Positions 57,898 through 64,000 of a stretch of DNA of 64,000 nucleotides are shown in pieces; position 1 is the first letter of the stretch, and each line of letters begins with the position of its first letter. The stretch comes from Parietaria judaica (Eukaryota; Streptophyta; Magnoliopsida; Rosales; Urticaceae): contig OX940868.1 of assembly GCA_954871525.1 (NCBI GenBank), forward strand, positions 23,431,056 through 23,495,055. The letters run 5' to 3'. Below the pieces are notes generated by a model, which was given only the letters and a program-made list of their open reading frames with translations, was not told where the DNA came from and ran no database searches. The position numbers and the translations under genes are program-made.

Positions 57898-60800
57898 TAT
57901 AGATCACTCGTTACAAAAGTGTAAGTCCAGGCTTAGTCATATACTCCTTCTTTTGTTGGTCTTGGTCCTATACTCCTTTTGTTTTTTTTTCGGGACCTTT
58001 GTTGTCACATTTGTAAATGTGATTATAAAAGTGTATATGTCGTTACAAAAGTATATCTGCCGTTACAAAAGTATAACTTCGGTTACTAAAGTGTAAGTTC
58101 AGTTACAAATATTATTTTCATACTTCCAAATTAATTCCAATAAAGAAAAATACTAAATTATTATTTTAAGAAATATATTGAATTATTAAATTTTTGTAAC
58201 CGAAGTTACACTTTTCAAACCGAAGTTACACTTATGTAACTGGAGTTAAACTTTTGTAACTCGAGTTACAATTGTGTAAGTGAAGTTACCCTTATGTAAC
58301 TGGAGTTACACTTTTGTAACTGGAGCTACAATATCGTAATTCTAGTCGTATATAACTACATTTATGTTACATATTAAGAGATTCTACATAAGAAATGATG
58401 CAAGTTTGTAAGTCAGAGAAACAATGTGTTTTTGCTCTTTTAGCGATAAAACAAAACGATATTAAAAGTGTATTTATTATGGAATCAAATTTCAATATAT
58501 TTCTTAAAAAAATAATTTAGTGGTTTTTCTTTATTGGAATTATTTTGGAAGTATTAAAACAATTTTTGTAACCGAAGTTACACTTATGTAACTGGAGTTA
58601 CACTTGTGTAACTGGAGTTACACTTTTGTAACTGGGGTTACACTTTTGTAATTGGAGTTACAATTTCGTAATTCTAGTCATATATAATTACACTTATGTT
58701 ACATAGTAAGAGATTCTACATAAGAGATTCCAAAGTTACATTATCGTAACTGAAGTTACACTAATTTAATTGGAATTAATTTTTTGTAACCGAAGTTACA
58801 TTATCGTAACCAAAGTTACATTATGGTAACTAAAGTTACATTATCGTAACTGAAGTTACACTAATTTAATTGGAATTAAATTTTTGTAACCGAAGTTACA
58901 TTATTGTAACCAAAGTTACATTATGGTAACCAAAGTTACATTATCGTAACTGAAGTTACACTAATTTAATTGGAATTAAATTTTTGTAACCGAAGTTACA
59001 TTATCGTAACCGAAGTTACATTATCGTAACCAAAGTTACATTATCGTAACTGAAGTTACACTAATTTAATTGGAATTAAATTTTTGTAACCGAAGTTACA
59101 TTATCGTAACCAAAGTTACATTATGGTAACTAAAGTTACATTATCGTAACTGAAGTTACACTAATTTAATTGGAATTAAATTTTTGTAACCGAAGTTACA
59201 TTATCGTAACCAAAGTTACATTATGGTAACCAAAGTTACATTATCGTAACTGAAGTTACACTAATTTAATTGGAATTAAATTCTTGTAACCAAAGTTACA
59301 TTATCGTAACTGGAGTTACATTATCGTAACTGGAGTTACATTATCGTAACTGGAGTTACACTTTTGTAACTGGAGTTACAATTTCAATATATTTGTTCAA
59401 CTAATAATTTAGTGCTTTGGGAGTTAATTTGGAAGTATTAAAATAATTTTTGTAACTGAAGTTACACTTTTGTAACTCAAGTTACATAAGCGTAAATAGG
59501 AGTTACACTTTCATAATTCTAGTCATATATGGTTATGTAATAGTATGACCACAATCATTAGAGTTACACTAATGTAAATGTGGTTACACTAATTTAATTG
59601 GAATTAAAGTTTTGTAACCGAAGTTACATTATCGTAACCGAAGTTACATTATCGTAACTAAAGTTACACTTATGTAACTGGAGTTACAATTTCAATATAT
59701 TTGTTCAAATAATAATTTAGTGCTTTGGGAGTTAATTTGGAAGTATTAAAATAATTTTTGTAACTGAAGTTACACTTTTGTAACTCAAGTTACATAAGTG
59801 TAACCGGTGTTACACTTTTCTAACAGGAGTTACACTTTCGTAATTCTAGTCATATATGGTTACACTTATGTTACATAATTATATTAATCCAGTCTCCATC
59901 TAAAGGTATGTAGCAATAATTTGAGTTACAAAAAAGAATTTAAATTGAAATATTGTCAAAAAATAGTGACATACAATTATGTAATAGTATGACCACAATT
60001 ATGTAATACTATGACAACAATCATTAGACTTACATTAATGTAAATGTGGTTACACCAATTTAATTGGAATTAAATTTTTGTAACCGAAGTTACATTATCG
60101 TAACAAAAGTTACATTATCGTAACTGAAGTTACACTTACGTAACTGTAGTTACACTTTTGTAACCAAAGTTTCAATTTCAATATATTTGTTCAAATAATA
60201 ATTTAGTGCTTTGGGAGTTAATTTGGAAGTATTAAAATAATTTTTGTAACTGAAGTTACACTTTTGTAACTCAAGTTACATAAGTGTAACCGGTGTTACA
60301 CTTTTGTAACAAGAGTTACGCTTTCGTAATTCTAGTCATATATGGTTATGTAATAGTATGACCACAATTATGTAATACTATGACCACAATCATTAGAGTT
60401 ACACTAATGTAAATGTGGTTACACTAATTTAATTGGCATTAAAGTTTTGTAACCGAAGTTACATTCTCGTAACTGAAGTTACACTTATGTAACTGGAGTT
60501 ACAATTTCAATATATTTGTTCAAATAATAATTTAGTGCTTTGGGAGTTAATTTGGAAGTATTAAAATAATTTTTGTAATTGAAGTTACACTTTTGTAACT
60601 CAAGTTACATAAGTGTAACCGGTGTTACACTTTTGTAACAAGAGTTACGCTTTCGTAATTCTAGTCATATATGGTTACATTTATGTTACATAATTATATT
60701 AATCCAGTCTCCATCTAAAGGTATGTAGCAATAATTTCACATAATTTGAGTTACAAAAAAGAATTTAAATTGAAATATTGTCAAAAAATACTGACATACA

Positions 60801-61330
60801 ATTATGTAATAGTATGACCACAATTATGTAATACTATGACAACAATCTTTAGACTTACACTAATGTAAATGTGGTTACACTAATTTAATTGGAATTAAAT
60901 TTTTGTAACCGAAGTTACATTATCGTAACAGAAGTTACATTATCGTAACTGAAGTTACACTTATGTAACTGTAGTTACACTTTTGTAACCAAAGCTACAA
61001 TTTCAATATATTTGTTCAAATAATAATTTAGTGCTTTGGGAGTTAATTTGGAAGTATTAAAATAATTTTTGTAACTGAAGTTACACTTTTGTAACTCAAG
61101 TTACATATGTGTAACCGGTGTTACACTTTTGTAATAGGAGTTACACTTTCGTAATTCTAGTCATATATGGTTATGTAATAGTATGACCACAATTACGTAA
61201 TACTATGACCACAATCATTAGAGTTACACTAATGTAAATGTGGATACACTAATTTAATTGGAATTAAAGTTTTGTAACCGAAGTTACATTATCGTAACCG
61301 AAGTTATATTATTGTAACTGGAGTTACAGC
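57898..61330. repeat. Hierarchical satellite of 20-bp TGTAAC-N4-GTTACA units
   Basis: The basic unit is 20 bp, for example ttatcgtaaccgaagttaca or cttttgtaactggagttaca, and holds a six-base inverted repeat around four bases. Between 58761 and 59261 the linker ctaatttaattggaattaaa recurs at exactly 100-bp steps (58761, 58861, 58961, 59061, 59161, 59261), so five 20-bp units form a 100-bp higher-order repeat. Further right a larger repeat containing 'ttcaatatatttgttcaa' and 'tttagtgctttgggagttaa' recurs near 59383, 59691, 60177, 60506 and 61002 (steps of about 308, 486, 329 and 496 bp). At the left edge (57898-58190) units lie in the opposite sense. No coding capacity. Confidence 0.93.
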
Positions 61331-61599
61331 TTCTATGATTCTCTCGCTGTCCCTATCCCTCGGACCCGTGCTATTAATACACATTGTATCGTCAAGCAAT
61401 TAATACACAAGGAGGTTGTAACATCATAAATAGACCATTTTGAGCATTAGGCATGAATCAATTATTCCTTGTCAAACATACATTCCAATCATACAATGAC
61501 CACCACATAACTCATACAGCAGTACAAATTCATATAAATTATTAACTCTCTCTCTATATGTAAATATATATATATATATACACACACGTATATAAATTC

Positions 61600-61910
61600 A
61601 TTGGCGGAGGCGGGGCCGGCCTCCGAGCTTTCGCCCGGCACGTGCTTCTCGGCCGGTGGCTCACGTTCTTCGTGTCGATGCTTATCATGTCGGTGTCGGG
61701 AGCGACGTACATGTTCGGACTCTACTCCTCCGACCTGAAGTCCTCGTTCGGGTATGACCAGACAACCCTTAACCTGCTCAGTTTTTTTCAAGGACCTTGG
61801 GGGCAACGTTGGGATCACAGCTGGCCATGAACATCTCTGGCTACTTCATGATTTGGCTCGCCGTCGTGTGCAAGATCCGACGGCCCGGGATCTGGCAGAT
61901 GTGCCTCTAC
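61600..61910 (+). pseudogene. Captured fragment of a nodulin-like MFS transporter gene
   Basis: One frame gives LRAFARHVLLGRWLTFFVSM, LIMSVSGATYMFGLYSSDLK and SSFGYDQTTLNLL, matching the first membrane helices of plant nodulin-like/NFD4 MFS proteins. The match goes on in other frames (FFKDLGGNVGITAG, then MNISGYFMIWLAVVCKIRRP and GIWQMCLYM), with an internal deletion where the parent family has another helix. No intact start was seen. It is a broken cargo fragment inside the Pack-MULE. Confidence 0.8.
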
Positions 61911-62798
61911 ATGAAATTACTAAAGATGATAAAACCTTCCAAACCATGAGACAATTTAAAAGTCTATACATCAAAAAATTAATTGAATAACCACAATAAC
62001 TAGTAATCAAACATAAAGATTAAAAGTTACAGCTTAGAATCATACATCACATAACAAAATTATTATAAACTGTCAAAGATTAAATATTATCGGATTCTCT
62101 ACCATCATCATTTATAACAAATCTCAGCCTCTGCACATTGGAATCAAATTCTCCAGTATTGAGATCTAGAGCAAGAAAGATGACCAATAATGACACCAAA
62201 ATTCATAGCAAAAATCTATTTCAAAAGCACATAATTCCATTCTAAAATAATGTTCTTGACTAAGCACAGCCAACAAATTATTATAAAATATAAAAAAGAA
62301 ATTACCCATACAAGATTTGATGGAGATTTATTTCATCCCTTTCGAACTCGAACAAGCAAAACCCACACGAATCAAAAAGAGAAAGAAACCTGAAAAACCA
62401 AAGAGGATGATTACCTTTGAGATTGCGCTGGAAATGAGCTCGTCGAGCAATGGCGGAACCAAGCATGGATGAGAGAGAGCTCGATAGAGATGTGCAGCGA
62501 GAGCTCGTCAATGGCGATAGAGGAATTAGGGTTCGAGATAAGGTCGTCGGTGATAGAAGAATCTCGCCGGCGATTGCAGAGATGAGAGGGAAGCGATTGC
62601 AGAGCGAGCGAAGAACCGTCTGCAGAGCGAGGAACCAATTGCAGAGTGAGAGTGAAATCGATAGAGGAGAGAGTGAGTGAGGGTAGTTTAGGAAAAATAT
62701 GTTTAAAATGAGCATGATATGAATTATTTCAAACCTTGAGTATTCTTTTAAATAGTTTGAACTGGACCGAGTATTTTGCTAATAATCCCTTAATTAAA

Positions 62799-64000
62799 AC
62801 AATAAAGAAGGGTTTGAATTACTAGACACCCTTATCTAGAAAATAAAAGAGCTATACCAAAATTTCACTTATAAACTTGACCAATTATAATATTTTTTTT
62901 CTCTCCTAATTTTAAGAAAAACATGTTAAAGTTGATCGAAAAGTACTTTCTCTCTATATGTAAAAATTATCTTTAATTATTCAAATACGATGCTTATATT
63001 CTTCTAAAAGAAATACACTAATTAGATCTATAAAACATTTATTTTTTAATTATATCTTGGTCGATATAAATAATATTAAAATTTAAAAGCATTTTGAAGA
63101 TTTACAAGCAAATATTTTGTGTAATTAAAAATAATTATATGGTGGGTGGGTGCTGGTTGATTTGCTCCTCGAAGTACTCAAAGTCATCTGATGTTTTCAT
63201 TGATTGACTGTCCAGGAAGACTTATAAACATTTCTTTTAAAATACGATAATATATATATATATATATATATTAATATGGTCAAGAAATCCTTTATTTCTA
63301 GTTTCAGTTAAATTTTTTCTAGGTACCAGGTTTTTCTTATTTATCAACGTTCGTGTATTAAGCATTAGTCAAGACAAGAGAATCCTAATCATAAATATAA
63401 ATGTATAAACTATAAAGTACGTAATTTAAAGTAATCAGACAAAAATAAAGTATTTTAAAAAGACCAAGAACAATGTTTTGATAATTTTAGAGTACTAAAA
63501 CATGAAAAAAAATATCAATAGAAGATAACTTGATAATAATTTATAAGTACTTAAAGTTAGACCAAGTTTCTTTGGCCTTAGCCCAAGAGCTAGTGTCTCC
63601 GAGGCTTAAAGTTTTAACTAAGAGTGAGACTGAAATTGAGAACTAAAAGTTAAATGTTTTTTTATTATTATTTAATCCCGATTCCGAAAGTAGGACAACA
63701 AAATAATTTATCGATTCAGATTTTGATTTGAAATGTTTTGTTTTTTCTTCTTCAAATCGCAAATCAAGATCGAAACTGACAAGTATAAAATCATGTTTTT
63801 GTATAATCGGGACATTACAAAATTCGGGACAAGAAAGCCAGATAAAATGGGTCCAAGCTTAAAATTGGACTATTAGGCCTGACCCGGCCCATGGCCTGCA
63901 AGTCGGGGAAGGATCCAGACCCCGGTACTTGACCCGGATCCCAACTCAGCCCATGCCCCCTATCTGGTAGATCTTGGGTGGGGCCCACTTAAGACTCAAC
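62799..64000. other. AT-rich right flank; no gene seen
   Basis: Contains a (TA)n tract at about 63250-63271. The last 160 bp becomes GC-rich ('gacccggcccatggcctgc', 'gtacttgacccggatccc') and may be the edge of another transposable element cut by the window end. No coding frame was recognised. Confidence 0.5.

Larger units (their letters stand above)
56570..62789. mobile_element. 6.2-kb Pack-MULE with exact 9-bp TSD, captured gene pieces and an internal satellite
   Basis: The 9-bp sequence ttaattaaa flanks the unit on both sides (56561-56569 and 62790-62798). The termini are inverted: left GGGCTTTTTAGCAAAATACT, right (read inverted) GGGATTATTAGCAAAATACT, with similarity decaying over the next 60 bp or so. 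Inside are the 5' leader and first exon of an EXO84-like gene (about 56900-57180), an unidentified piece with coding-like composition (about 57540-57700), an array of about 3.3 kb of GTAAC-palindrome satellite, a nodulin-like MFS gene fragment (61600-61910) and a Ser/Arg-rich leader-like region near the right end (62400-62690). No transposase frame was found. Capturing host gene fragments between Mutator-type ends is what defines a Pack-MULE. Confidence 0.88.

Noticed and set aside
57898..61330. CRISPR-like or centromere array
   Set aside because: Units are head-to-tail without unique spacers, in a plant nuclear context. A functional centromere cannot be claimed from a 3.3-kb block inside a transposon.
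61489..61818. 109-codon minus-strand frame
   Set aside because: Opposite the nodulin-like fragment and running into a TA/CA microsatellite; no product recognised.
62302..62715. 137-codon minus-strand frame (Ser/Leu-rich) near the Pack-MULE right end
   Set aside because: Repetitive low-complexity composition; it looks like captured leader DNA and matches no family I know.

Overview
The window is nuclear DNA of a flowering plant, most likely a eudicot; I cannot place the species. The evidence is intron-rich protein genes with GT-AG (and two GC-AG) introns, AT-rich spacers, plant-specific products (a TDIF-type CLE peptide, a thylakoid-lumen FKBP13, plant BRIP-type SWI/SNF subunits, a GASSHO-type receptor kinase) and many plant MULE and hAT non-autonomous transposons.

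Twelve protein genes could be reconstructed exon by exon; phases and homologous motifs agree across the junctions. In order they are: 3' part of an LRR receptor kinase (+, 1-1424); a small mitochondrial complex I-associated protein (-, 2089-2954); NRPC2, second-largest subunit of RNA polymerase III, 38 exons over about 13.8 kb (+, 5349-19125); a CLE41/44-like TDIF precursor (-, 24739-25053); a DCAF4-like WD40 protein (-, 26711-31061); FKBP13 (+, 31894-33489); a run of six minus-strand genes: BRIP1/2-like GLTSCR protein (34663-35913), U1 snRNP-C (36856-38330), DNA polymerase delta p12 (40774-41515), folate-biopterin transporter (42817-44578), an LLPH-like nucleolar protein (45019-46129) and a Ca-dependent SNase-like nuclease CAN (49633-51436); then cytosolic tyrosyl-tRNA synthetase (+, 52948-55607). 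Most are single-copy housekeeping genes in transcription, splicing, replication, translation and ribosome biogenesis. They are not an operon or pathway cluster.

The spacers hold the unusual material. At least three Mutator-like (MULE) foldback insertions have exact 9-bp target-site duplications (20227-22604, 42342-42788, 46256-46722), and a fourth, 6.2-kb one (56570-62789) is a Pack-MULE. It carries the 5' part of an EXO84-like exocyst gene, a piece of a nodulin-like MFS transporter gene and, between them, about 3.3 kb of a hierarchical satellite built from 20-bp units with a TGTAAC-N4-GTTACA palindrome. Several otherwise different foldback elements share a reiterated arm motif close to GCGGC-N-AAA-N-TACC, and two have each terminal arm duplicated in tandem. 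A 544-bp hAT-type element (39333-39876) has an exact 8-bp duplication.

These elements lie close to genes. One is 28 bp past the stop codon of the folate transporter, one is about 130 bp upstream of the LLPH-like start, one is about 200 bp upstream of NRPC2 and one lies between the divergent DCAF4-like and FKBP13 genes. They may therefore contribute UTRs, promoters or hairpin RNA. No rRNA gene, canonical tRNA gene, CRISPR array or viral sequence was seen.
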